Source: Gnetum montanum (lineage: Eukaryota; Streptophyta; Gnetopsida; Gnetales; Gnetaceae). Taken from it: a DNA stretch of 64,000 nucleotides. Below the pieces are notes generated by a model. The model was not told where the DNA came from. It did no database searches and saw nothing but the letters and a program-made list of their open reading frames with translations. Positions 11,274-22,260 of the stretch are shown here, one piece after another; position 1 is the first letter of the stretch, and each line of letters begins with the position of its first letter. Both the position numbers and the translations under genes were made by a program. The DNA lies in assembly GCA_015680685.1 (NCBI GenBank), contig MNCI01007659.1, positions 468,514 through 532,513 on the forward strand, given 5' to 3'.

Positions 11274-13020
11274 ATGGCTTCTTCTCACAAGGACAAATCT
11301 CCACCATTTATAGGTTGAACCAATCAAAGACAAGAGGTCTAAAAAATGTCCCCAACAACTTCATGTTGTTTACACCCATCCAAACCCTTACACTCCATAT
11401 TTCACTTTCATCCTACATCAGGATGAGCAATTGTGATGGATAGATATGGAAGATAACATTGTGTTGTTTCTCAACCAATCTATTCTTGCCATGCTAATGA
11501 ACAATCTCACCAGGCTGGGCATCACTACACTTAACATAGAATATGAGGTCTAGGACAATATTTAAAAGGATTATCATCCCACTAATGCCTAGTGAAAGAA
11601 GGATCAACAAATGGAAGCATAATATGAGGCTTCTAAGGGCAAGAGGATCCCAACCTAGTTATTCTTGCAATAGCATAAAGAAGATGAGAACTTCTTTTTA
11701 GGCCAATTCCAATACACAGACTCTCCTCCTTTCTATGATGGAGAAACACTTAACCAAAAGGTTGCAATCAACTATGGAAAACTTGGGTGGGGGAACAAAT
11801 GGTTCTTAAGACCAAGGGGTCTCAAAAGATAACAACTGCAACCATTCATCCAAAAGTAAGATATTAACAAGCACAAAGACAAAGACAAACAAACTAATTG
11901 GGGTAGGGATTGAATAAGAGGAACTAGCAAGCATCATTCTAGTGTTGGTTCTCCTTCTTCTTTACCCTCATCATCATCCTCATTGTCTTCCCTCTCCAAC
12001 TCTGATAAAAGAAGCAAAGGCCAAGATAAAAGAAAGAACAACTATGATCAGGATGGAGATGAACAGTAGGATAAGGATGAACATAGACCCCACCAAGATA
12101 ATAGAGAATAGGAACAAGGACAATAACAAAGGAAGGAGCATCACTAAGAAAGAAGTCATAATAATACTAGCCATAGACATCATGGCCATGATAGGGATCA
12201 CTGAGATCATTATGACTATGCTGAGCCTCTACTAGCTACCCAAAGTATATTAAATATTTTAGAGGTAATGAGGATTCCAACAAGGTACGTGAAAGATAGT
12301 TGAATCAAGATATTGAACATGAAAAATATCCCTAGATTTAAAGGGGGATATCACTCAGATCCATAGAACCATATGCAAATGTTTGATGATGCCTATGCCT
12401 TATAAAACATTGAAAATGAATGGAATCAGTTGAAACTCGTCCCAAGGACAGTCATTAAGAAAAATAAAAGCTAGTACTAGTCCTTACAATCGAAATCTAT
12501 TCTTCAATGAAGTGCAATGTTGGAGGTTTTCAACGACAAGTACCAAACCTACTCTAGAGTGTCCAAATTATAGAGATAGATCTAAGGATGGAAATAAGAA
12601 ATCATTAGTCCTTGGCTGCAACCTTGGGTAGGTACTTTTCTCTTTTTGCACTAATGCCTAGGCCATGAATACTCCCAAATGAATAAGCTAAACCATATCA
12701 TAAATGGGCTTAGGAATGAAACAAGAAAACTCTTGGGATCAATGCCCAAGGGATACTTTTTAAGCTAGGGGTTCATCAAATCCAAAGGCTAATAGATCAT
12801 GTGGCCAAAGAAGAAGGTGAACTGCACAAAGTGAAAAGTGCATAAGAGTACAATAGGGATTCCTCCATTTGTAAAAGGGAGGTGCATTTTTGTGATACTG
12901 AGGAGGAGGAACTATTTGATGAAGTGGTGCAGATGAAAACCTTGTTGATACAAAAATATATGACTAAAATTGGCTAAGGTAGATAAGATGTTGGCCTCCT
13001 GGGATGAGAAGTTCTAAATA
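11274..13020 (+). pseudogene. E1 gag relic
   Basis: Starts at ATG 11274 (MASSHKDKSPPF) and breaks at once into stops and frameshifts. Around 11945-12235 lies a serine-rich then highly charged D/H/R/E stretch ending EPLLAT. The same arrangement (HRHHRF... DEPLLAT) is seen in E3 gag at 31824-32141 on the minus strand, which ties the two elements to one family. A MKNIP.FKGGYH block near 12320-12350 matches NMNNIPQFEGGYN in E3. Near 13150-13190 a C-x-H-type remnant (CDHKLDKGC is the legible part) stands where E3 has its zinc-knuckle-like motif. The gag role of packaging element RNA into virus-like particles is known for the class; this copy cannot be translated. Confidence 0.7.
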
Positions 13021-13209
13021 GCTCTAAAGATTATAGAGGTACGAAAAGACTTGTGGCTACCAAGCTTGCTACTTCTACCTCTGAAAGTCCTACCAAATTC
13101 CCTTCAAACCAAACATCTTTCCAAATCCACATTGTCATGTTAACCCATGTGATCACAAATTGGATAAAGGTTGTCCACCTTTCTAGAAAGCAATATGATC
13201 CTAGGAGTC

Positions 13210-13615
13210 CCCTCACCTACTTACAAATCATAGGAAATGAACCATTCAAGGCTCTTTTTGATTGAGGTTATAGAGTTAAGTTGATTTTTCAAGAAATGTA
13301 GAAGGCTTAGAACCTACCTCCTTTAAAAAAGAGTAATATCATATTAGAGCTAGCAGATCATTCCATCATTATCCCTCTTAAGTTAGTGAAGGACAATGTA
13401 ACCACTATTTATGGGTGGTCCTATCCTACTAATTTCCTAGTGATCCATGTGAAAAATTGCAAGGGGAATTTCCCCATCATTATAGGAAAGGCATGGTTAA
13501 GCATAATAAATGCCAAGATGGGGATTTGAGATCTTTCCTTAGAAATTTTCAAGAAAAAAAAATTTAGTCAATTTGAGTAGAAGAGAGTTCCATGCATTGC
13601 ATACAGTGGCACAGG
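13210..13615 (+). pseudogene. E1 aspartic protease relic
   Basis: The frame reads GNEPFKALFD-stop-GY. The stop occupies the middle position of the retroviral-type D-S/T-G catalytic triplet, near 13258-13268. Downstream comes GWSYPTNFLVIHVKNCKGNF followed by PIIIGKAWLS, closely matching the E3 protease at 29658-29958 (GWSYPADFLVIQVNNCKGDF, PIIMGRAWLS). This is the clearest evidence that E1 and E3 are one family. The protease would have cut the Gag-Pol precursor; the lost serine codon makes it inactive. Confidence 0.75.
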
Positions 13616-14149
13616 GTGCCATTGCATGTAAAAACTATGAACCACCAAAGAGACATCACTTCAAGCATGCAATTAGTGTGCTAGAATTACAATGATTCAA
13701 AGGTGCTTATATGTAGTAGCCACAAAATAAGAAGGTACCTAGTGGCTAATAATAGATAATCAAACTAAATCAACCATGTGCATGAAACTAGTTGAGAGCC
13801 TTACTAGAACCTATGCTGAAAGCATGAACAAAATGGAGCAACTCCATCACCAACTCTCTAATGCACAAAGTGAAATGAATTGGGGAGAGTTGAAAATTCT
13901 TGATACTTCATTCAAAAGCCCCCTAAACTAAAGCTTTACTGAGAAGCATGAAATATTTTTTCTCAATAATGGCAAGCTAGTGATCATCAATGCTAGACTT
14001 ACTTCTAAATAAAAGCAAAAATTGTTGAAAGTGTTGAACAAATGGCCAGCATCCTTTGGTTGGTCATATCATGAGCTTACAAGAATAGATCCTTGGAAAT
14101 TCTAGCACCATATCTACATAATTTTCTCCATTAAGCCAAAGAGGCACCT

Positions 14150-15300
14150 ATAATAATGATTGAACCCCATACCTAATAAGATTATTAAGGAGGAGATTGA
14201 GTAACTCCTCAAAGCTGAGTTCATCTACCCAATTGTAGATAGTGAACAAGATAGTTCACTTTTTATTATTTCAAAGAAAGGAGGAAAATTGAGAGTCTAC
14301 ATACACTTTCAGATATTAAACATGGTAACATACAAGGACCACTTTTCATTGTCATTTGTTGACCAAGTGTTAGTGTTGGACACCATAGTAGGGAATTTCT
14401 ATTACGGTTTCCTGGATGGTTATAGTGGCTATAACCAAATCTAGATAGCACCAGAGAACCAGGCCAAAACTACATTCACAAGTTTCTAGGGGAATTTTTC
14501 ATATAGAAAGATAACCTTTAGCTTGTGCAATGCCCTTACTACATTCCAATGATTGGTCCTCAAGATCTTTCAATAACAAATTAGTAGTAGGGTAGAAGTC
14601 TTTGTGGATGACCTATGGGGCTACATTTGAGTAAGCCTTAGACCACCTTGAGTAAGTACTTCAAAGATGTATGAAGAAAATTTTGAGGCTCAACAGGCAA
14701 AAGAGCCATTTGATGGTCCAAGAAGGCATTATCTTAGGGCACAAAATTTCTAGCAAAGGGATCAAGGTAGACCTAGAAAAAGTATAGGTCATTCAAGGAA
14801 TCACAAGGCAAACTAAAATGGTGAAAGATGTAAGGTCATTTATTGGTCACATTGGTTATTACAGGAACTTCATCAAGAACTTCTCGAAAATCACTAAACA
14901 AAGAAAGCACCTTTCACTTGGACCTAGAATGTGAAAGTGCATTCCAATAATTAAAACAAAATCTTGTAGAAACTCTAATTCTATAGGTCCTTAACTAGTC
15001 TAGGCCATTGGATATCATGACTAATGCATCCGATTATGCTTTGGGGGGATATGCTTATGGAATTGGACAATTAGAAACATCCCTACTATATCCATTGTGC
15101 AAGCCAAACAATTTTGCATGCACAATTAAGCTACACCACCACTGAAAAGGATCTCATGGAAGTGGTGTATGCCTTAGAGAAAGTTTAGTCACTATGTGCT
15201 TAGATATCAAGTTTTTGTGCACATAGATCATGGTGATATCTAATTCCTCATAAACAAATCATGGTGAGCCTTCATGTCATATGGTGGCTAGTGATTCTTT
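14150..15300 (+). pseudogene. E1 reverse transcriptase and RNase H relic
   Basis: Reverse transcriptase blocks in order: KEEIE-stop-LLKAEFIYPI, then SKKGGKLRVYI, then FLDGYSGYNQ (about 14410-14440), then a degraded SLCNALTTFQ, then VEVFVDDL (14587-14610, the YxDD-box counterpart). The connection and RNase H follow around 14920-15300 (NASDYALGGYAYG marks the start of RNase H). Multiple stops and at least two frameshifts are present. The order protease, RT, RNase H, integrase defines Ty3/gypsy. Confidence 0.8.
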
Positions 15301-15719
15301 AGGAGTTTGATCTTACTATGGTAGATAGAAAGGGGATTGAGAATATGGTCACTGACCACTTGTCTTGGTTATGGTGGGATACAAAAGAGGATGAAGAATC
15401 ATTTTTGATTAATTTCCAGATGAACTTGGCTTTGCCAAAGTTGTTGCAGTTCAAAATCCCTAGGATTCCAATTGGTCTAATCACATCCTCTTCTACCTAC
15501 TTGCTCAAGAGATGCCACATGAATGGGATAGCAAGAAGAAACAATAATTTTTCATTAGGCCAAACGCTACATGAAAATCAAGGGTAACCTTTACAAGAGT
15601 TGTGTTGATGGCTTAGGATGATGGTGTGTACCTGATGTTGATTAACTTCAAGTCCTATAAAATACACATGAAGGCCCTTATGGGGGCCACTATTCTAGGA
15701 GGAGAATTGTCATTAAAAT

Positions 15720-16347
15720 CCTAATGACAAGATATTACTAGGCAAAGATCTTTAGGGATGTCCATCAGTTCTTCCATTTGTGTGGTAGATGCCAAAGAGA
15801 TGGAGGGATAACTACACAAATGAAAGGGCCCCAACAGTGGATTCAACCCTTGGATCCTTCAGACCTTTTGGGCATTAAATTTAAGGTACCCATAAACCCT
15901 ATGTCTAATGGAAAGATGTATATCATCATGGTTATTAACTGCTACACTAAGTGGGCTAAAGCCACTATCGTCATCAACTATTCATCCTCTACGATGGCAT
16001 GGTTTATATAATAAAATGTTGTAAATAGGTTTGGTGTGCCACGGGCACTAATTTTTAATAGTGAAACATATTTTACAAGTTCCACTTTTTGGAAACTTAT
16101 GCAATGTTTGGGGGCAGAATACAAACTCATAACTCCATATCATCCCCAAACCAATAGTCAAGCCAAGGTCAGTAATAAGGAAATAACTAAGATACTGATA
16201 CATATAGTTGTAGCAATTGAAAAGTTTGGTCACTGGAAAATTAAAAATATTAGCGAAAAAAGCCTCAACCCCAAGTCCTCAAGGCCTCCAAAAAATGAAA
16301 TTCATGGTGCCCTATATGGTCTTGTAGATCACCCAAGGACTTCATGA
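15720..16347 (+). pseudogene. E1 integrase relic
   Basis: Zinc-binding H-C end legible as DVHQFFHLCGRCQRDGG (about 15758-15805). The catalytic core reads DLLGIKF.VPI at 15870-15897 (first D) and NSETYF (16048-16065), where the second catalytic D of the usual S-D-x-G motif is missing. Then comes TPYHPQTNSQAKVSNKEI (16129-16185), where the third catalytic residue E is replaced by K. Two open stretches (15778-16011 and 16036-16347) are separated by stops. The enzyme could not integrate DNA. Confidence 0.8.
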
Positions 16348-16460
16348 GGGTAAAACAAATAATGCCAAAATAAAGAAGAATGAAAATCTAAAAAGCAAAA
16401 GCAAATATGAATTGCACACAAAATTGAAACTTTAAACTTTATTAAAAAATAAAGAATGAG

Positions 16461-16469
16461 TTTGGGGGA
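16461..16469 (+). other. Polypurine-tract-like end of E1
   Basis: TTTGGGGGA followed by TGTGTACAAG resembles a gypsy polypurine tract next to a 3' LTR start. However, the following sequence does not match the proposed E1 5' LTR, so either that LTR's left end is misplaced or another element has replaced the 3' LTR. Confidence 0.3.
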
Positions 16470-17272
16470 TGTGTACAAGAAGTACCTATAAAAGAGCAGG
16501 GGGTTCACTTTGGCAAGGGTTCAGAGTCCGTTGAAGCAAATGTGATCAACTCCATGATTTGGATGTTCTACCACTTCTGATGTTATCAAACCTCCACTTC
16601 TACTACTCTAGATCTACAAGTGTGACTTCAAGAGGGTTGGGAAGTGTAAGGAATTTGGGCTTCAATAATGCTCTACACTGGGAGTTGAGGATCCCAAGAA
16701 TGCAGCGTGGATGCCCAAAGTTCACAAATCCCAAGGAGGGTAATGGGAATCACAAGGCTACAATGGTTCCATGCTAAGAGGGTCTAAGAAGCTGCATTTT
16801 TTTTGGTGTGAAAGAGCTCTCAGATGCCAAGATTCTAATGCTCAAAGTATGGAACCCAAAAATGGTGTGTGGGATTGGTTTTTATAGGTTTTGGACCATG
16901 GATTGGATTGCAAAATGGTTGTAATATGGCTGCAAATTGCTATAAATTTCTTCTATGTATAGGTAAGGTTGGTGTCCAAATCTAGGGGTTACTATATATG
17001 AAAAGTGTCATACCCCCATGGCCATCCTGTTTACTGAAAGTAGTAACAGGGGTATGACTTCCACACTAGTTTTGTCCACCCATGTTGGGCCTTCAACCTT
17101 TTATGATGGCATTGCAGGATCCTTTCTGGAGTTAATGCAATGTTGAAATCTTGGCCATGTTGGTTTCACACTAGGGGGAAGCTCATACCCTTCTACACTA
17201 AGCACTACCCCTTCTCTAATCTTGGGGTAGGTGATCCATACCCCTCTACACTGGGGGTAGGTGAGATCTTCT

Positions 17273-17324
17273 CCCCCCCCCCCCCCCCNNNNNNNNNNNN
17301 NNNNNNNNNNNNNNNNNNNNNNNN
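17273..17324. other. Poly-C run and assembly gap
   Basis: Sixteen C residues (17273-17288) run directly into 36 N (17289-17324). Predicted frames crossing it are meaningless. Confidence 0.95.
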
Positions 17325-18121
17325 TAGAAGATGTTATACCCTCCTCCTCCCACCCCAACAAAAGCCATCAAATTACCATTTTTAGCATCCCAAAAGGCAT
17401 TTTTGACTTCCCCAAGCCCAAATATAGAAATTACATGCTTTTTCACTTAGGAGATGAGGCTTTGACCACTAATCAGGCATTTTTAGCCTCCAAAAGTATA
17501 GAGTATGTGAGATTTCCCTCCTTGGGTTATAAACTCCACATTTACAATAAAATTCAGCCTTGAGTTTCACGGGGTGGAGGTTATAAAGGTTGCAACATGT
17601 AAGTTTGAGTGGTCTTTCAATGGTCCCTCTTTGTTGATGTCTTAAGGATTGACCTGAGAGGCATTAATAAAGAATACAAGACACCACTACAGGTCCATCA
17701 TCATCATTCTGTCTCCGTGCTTTATCTAGTCATGTCAAATCATGTCAAAGTACGCTCATGATGATGGAGTAAGGTTATGGTGAGGAAATGGTAATGAGGT
17801 CATAGGGAGATGGTCATGAAGGCTAACAATGCATTCCAAGTATTGACACCATGGCTATAGTGTGGCATGTAGGTTAAGCAATTAAGGCTATGCACTTCAT
17901 ATTTAGAAGTGCAGTTCTCTTGGAAAATGGATTTGAGAAACCAACACCTTGCTTCAAAGGTCTTTGGCCATTAGGCTCTCCCCTTTGCATGTTTAGAGCC
18001 TTGGGTTTATCCCTTGAAAATATACATCTCCTTATTTTTGGGATGAGACCTTCATTGGGTTTATTTTCCAAGGCTAGTTTGATATACTTTTCTCATTGAC
18101 TAAGTTGTATTACACTCAATA

Positions 18122-18208
18122 GACTTGGGGTTTTCCTATTGAATGAGGTGTGTTAAGCTTGATGGACTTAGTATTTTTCTATTGAATGAGATGTGTTACA
18201 TTCAAGTG
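18122..18208. repeat. 43/44-bp tandem duplication
   Basis: Two copies, 18122-18164 and 18165-18208, both starting GACTT and sharing CTATTGAATGAG. Part of the unassigned segment downstream of E2. Confidence 0.75.
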
Positions 18209-18588
18209 GACTTGGAGATGGAGCATGAAAAGGGGATGTCATACGACCATGAATGCATGAATGTTAGACATTGGTCAACATTGTTGCTCAAGGTATGGAA
18301 GGTTATATTCATGCAATGGGGTTGGGCTTAAGAAGTGGTGTTAGAGGAAGTGCAATGGTACAAGCACTCTTGACACAATAGGACAAAATCACTATATCTT
18401 GCACATCAAGATCATGTGGTGGCTCATTGCCATAATGAATTACACCCTTGCAATGGCTCACAACTTCATCTTGCAAACACAACTCCAAGAGAATAAGAAA
18501 ACTAAGCAAATAGAGCATGTTATAACATTATAATGCATACAGGCTAAAAATATGATAAAATTGAGCTACCCAAGTCACCAATGTTGTT

Positions 18589-18762
18589 AGCTTAAGGCCA
18601 TAGTAAGCCATGTTACCAGTTTAAGGCCTTGGTAGGTCGTGGTGCTAGTTTAAGATTATAGCAACCTGTGGTACTAGCTTAAGGCCTTGGCAGGTTGCGC
18701 TGCTAGTTTAAGGTCATAGTAGACTATTTTTCTAGTTTAAGGCCTTGGTGGGTCATATTCAA
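18589..18762 (-). repeat. 29-bp tandem repeat, six copies, 3' of E2 pol
   Basis: Six adjacent 29-bp units begin at 18589, 18618, 18647, 18676, 18705 and 18734, each starting AGTTTAAG or AGCTTAAG. Units tend to alternate between CCTTGG and CATAG types, hinting at a 58-bp higher-order repeat. The same core on the opposite strand (GGCCTTAAACTAGCA) occurs in looser form at 38812-38910 downstream of E6. Both arrays lie on the 3' side of Tat-like coding sequence in the same relative orientation. Confidence 0.85.
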
Positions 18763-18839
18763 TAATCTCTCTTATTAATGTTCATCAGCTATATGTAATA
18801 TTTCTTTAGATAAGAATGATTAACTAAATTTGAAAACTC

Positions 18840-19140
18840 ATTCCCATTCATGTTCATGATCCTAAAGTCTTCATTGCCATAGGTTTTGGTGAGAAGAAAG
18901 GATCCTTCCTAGTTCACTAAGAATTTTTCTACATGCTTGCCAATGGCTTTGAGGACTAGGTTACCTTCCTTGATCTTACACTTGGTCAAGTTGTGGTGGT
19001 ACTACCATTTCTACCTCTCTTTATATTGCTCAAGTGTTCATGCCTGTTGCTCCTTCGCTAAGTTTAGGTCTGTTATCCATAACTCCTTGCTTTGTTCATC
19101 ATTGATGAAGTCAAACAAGGCTACTCGAAGTGATGATACC
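18840..19140 (-). pseudogene. E2 post-integrase segment
   Basis: Continues the integrase frame. The legible part KEGNLVLKAIGKH matches the G-D-L-V-L-R motif that follows the integrase core in Tat-like and other gypsy polyproteins. Stops interrupt it, and it ends about 80 bp before the 29-bp repeat array. Confidence 0.55.
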
Positions 19141-19970
19141 TACAATTTAAGAGGTAAAATGGCTTTAGAACCATAAATCAGGCTACAAGGTATTACACCA
19201 ATTATCATATGGTAGGTTGTCTGATTGGTCCAAAGTACATGGACAAGTTGCTCATGCCATTTCAGCTTACTGTTGTTGAGAATCTTCATGAGTAAGTTGA
19301 TGATGGCCTTGTTTCTTGCTTCCACTTATCCATTATCCAAAGGGTAATAAGGTGACAAGAAAGAATGCTTAATGCCTAAGTCATTATAGAAATCCTTTGT
19401 TTATTGGCTACTAAACTGTGGTCCATTATCTGTGACTATGGCCATGGGTATGCCAAAATGGGCTACTATGTTATCCAAGATGAATTTACAGACTTGTTTA
19501 GATGTAGTCTTCCTTAAGGAAATAACTCCAACCTATCTAGTAAAGCATTCAGTTGTGGTGAGGATGAAGTTATGCCCTACAAAAAACTTAGGCATTATAG
19601 GTCCAATGATATCCAACCCCCACCTTTCAAATGTCCAAGTGATATGAGTAGTGTGTAACTTAGTTGGTGGTATGTGTATAAGGTTACTATGCCTTTGACA
19701 TGTGTCACAAGTTTTAACCTTTTGTAGATAGTCATTTTTCATATAGGGCTAGTAATAACCTAACCATCTAATCTTAGGGGCCATGCCTCTAGGTCCTATA
19801 TGTTTACCAAAAACACCCTTGTATACCTCCTCTAGGACTATTCTAGCTTTGACTTTGCCTAAGCACACTAATAATATGCCATTGTAGAATAGTTGACATA
19901 ATGTGTTATTTCCTACTTTGACATACGTTTTTTGGCCATTTACACATAGTGTCCTTTTGAGCAGCATTCA
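19140..19970 (-). pseudogene. E2 integrase relic (Tat-like)
   Basis: Zinc-binding module near 19850-19690, ending in CDTCQRHSNLIH. The catalytic core keeps ERWGLDIIGPI (19640-19600, first D) and TDNGPQF (about 19436-19414, second D). The third motif is NG-stop-VEARNK (about 19335-19309), so the catalytic E survives but a stop replaces the preceding Q. Two of the three DDE motifs are therefore fully readable and the third is broken only by one C-to-T type stop. The neighbouring second RNase H supports Tat-clade placement. Confidence 0.85.
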
Positions 19971-20159
19971 GGCCTTGTGGAGATTCATCATGCATAAGGT
20001 AAATTTTGATATCTTCATACCACTCTCTGGTAGGAGTAGTATGACCCATGACCACAAAGGTATCCTTAGTGCATTGCATGATGGGAATAGCATAATTCAC
20101 GATCAAGGTGGGGAGATTAATAAACACATCTAGCATTACACTAAGGGCTAACCTTGCAA

Positions 20160-20650
20160 TGACATCAGTTATAGTGTTCTCATTCTAACGTATATGTTGG
20201 ATATCAATGTTTGTAAATTGTTGTAATAGTTACTTTCCTAGGTCAAAATAAGGTTTTAAATATTTGGCTTTGCATGTGAAAACCTTAGTTACTTGGTTGA
20301 CTACAAGCTATGAATTGCCTTTGATCATTAAGTGCTTTATTCTTAGGTCATGAGCTTCCATCATCCCCTTGATCAAACCCTCATATTCTACTATGTTGTT
20401 GGTGCATGAAAAATCAAAACAATAGGTGAAGGTTTAGATTTCACTAGATGGAAATGTTATAATGGTAGCAGCACTAGCCACATGGGCAGTTGTATCTCTG
20501 TCAAAGTGCATGACCACCTCATAGCCCTCAACCACCTAGCTAATGGTGTTGACATGTTCATCAGGAAACTTCATATCTATGGCTACTTGGTCATCAACAG
20601 GTGAAACAGTAAGTTGTACGGCTATATCATGACCTTTTTTTGAGGACTAA
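20160..20650 (-). pseudogene. E2 second RNase H domain (Tat-clade type)
   Basis: Between the normal RNase H and the integrase a second RNase H-like domain is readable. It includes CTNNIVEYEGLIKGM (about 20405-20361), then AHDLRIKHLMIKGNS and LVVNQV. A TNN-x2-EYE-x-LI motif followed by G-D/N-S-x-LVV is typical of the extra RNase H found in the Tat/Ogre/Retand clade of plant Ty3/gypsy elements. Scattered stops make it non-functional. The normal position after the element's own RNase H is preserved. Confidence 0.75.
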
Positions 20651-20844
20651 GAAATGTAATAAAGGTCAAAATACATTGTTATGGCTTTCCATCAGGCTAT
20701 ATAGCTACTCTCATAGATGTTGGTCGTTATGGCTTTGAGTATGTTACCTTTGTAAATGATGTTAACCTAGTTCCTAAAAAGGTAGTGCCTCCACTTCTTC
20801 AGTGAGATGCTTAGTGCTAGACAATACTTCTTCACTTTAGTGTA

Positions 20845-22260
20845 TCAGGTCTCATGGGCAACTAATGCATGGCTAAGATAGTATCCTAGCATCTCTGCTT
20901 TATCATCACATTTTTGATAGAGTAGAGAGACAATGGACATGTTAGAGATAGCAAGGTAGATATAAAACCACTTACCCTCTTGTGGGGAATATACTATCGA
21001 TAGTTTTTTTGACTCTTGCTTAAGATTTTCATAGGCTTCTTGGCATTGAGCCATCCACTCATAGTGAAATCCTTTCTTAATAAAGTGTTGCATGGTTTGT
21101 AGCTTATCTGTAAGCCTAGTAATAAACATATGAATAAATTGTAATCTGCCTTGTAGTTCCTAAAGCTCCTTAAGTTTAATAGGCACTACTAATTTGGATA
21201 TGTCTTTAACCTTATCAAGATCAACACATATCCCTACATCAGACACTACAAGGCCAAGCATCTTACTAGCCTTGATATCAAAGACACACTTCTTAGTATT
21301 AAGCCTCAGTTCATACTTAATGCATCATATAAGTACAAGGTTTAGGTCATTAGCATGGTCATTGGCCCCTTTAGACTTAACATCTATGTTGTCTACATAA
21401 TTTTTGAGCACACCTAACATGTAGTCACTAAAGATATGTCTCATGGCTCTCTAGTAGGTTGCTTACATGCTCTTTAGTCCAAAGGTCATCATCATATAGC
21501 CAAACATACCCCTGAAGTTTGTGCTAAGTTGGTGCTCTAGGTTGATCCTAATCTGGTTGTATCCCAATAATCCATCCATGAAGAATAATAAGGCATGTTC
21601 AACCATAGTATCGATAAGTTAATTAATACTAGGAAAAGAAAACTTGTCTTTGATAGTTATCTTATTTAGGTCTTAGAAATCAATACAAATACACATACTC
21701 TTATTTTTATTAGGGACTACCATCATGTTGGATACCCATTCTATGTAGTCAATAACTCTAATGAAACTAGCTTGGTAGAGCTTTTTCATTTTATCACGAA
21801 CCACCAAGGCCAAATCAAGTCTAATTTTATGTACTTTCTACTTAACTAGTCTAATGTTAGGATCAAGTATGATGTTATGTTGGACTAAACATGGAACTAA
21901 ACCTAGCATATCTTCATATGATAAGGTGAAGGGCTTAATGTTATCTTGTAGGACCTTGGTGATTTCTTGAGCTTGTTGAGATTCCAGTGAGGAACTTAGT
22001 TTTAGGGTTTTCTCCTCACCACTCTATGTTATGAAAGGAACCTCAACTAGAGAGTCTTCAATTATGTCACTAGCCTCAAGGTCAAGGATTTTAACTAGGT
22101 TTTCAAGCCATTCTAGAGGTTTTTCAATAAAGGCTATGTGGTAAACAAGACTCTCAGGCTCAAGATCTAGGCCATCAAGGTCAATACATCACTCAATATC
22201 ATCATGGGATCTATGTAGGCACAAGGGAAAACTAATCTGCTCCCAAGTACTCATATTTTA
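20845..22260 (-). pseudogene. E2 reverse transcriptase and first RNase H relic
   Basis: Read on the minus strand from 22200: a YEDMLGLVPCLVQHNI block, then VVPNKNKSMCICIDF, then FFMDGLLGYNQIRI, then MTFGLKS, then YVDNIDV at about 21399-21388. The YxDD box thus reads YVDN, a G-to-A change in the second catalytic aspartate. The 94-codon frame 20845-21129 covers the RT-RNase H connection (CQEAYENLKQ, then FYIYLAISNMSIVSLLYQK), a form seen in Tat-like elements. Gag and protease are missing beyond 22260, so the element is truncated there. Confidence 0.8.

Larger units (their letters stand above)
16470..18588. other. Unassigned repeat-like DNA
   Basis: Moderate GC, with no convincing coding frame. 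It contains short repeated phrases around 17020-17270 (several forms of GGGGTA/TACCCC), a poly-C run into a gap (17273-17324) and a two-copy repeat at 18122-18208. It may be LTR material from E1 or E2, but no partner copy was found. Confidence 0.35.

Noticed and set aside
17101-17563. Several open frames with proline or glycine runs and X residues
   Set aside because: All cross the poly-C run and the 36-N gap; they are artefacts.
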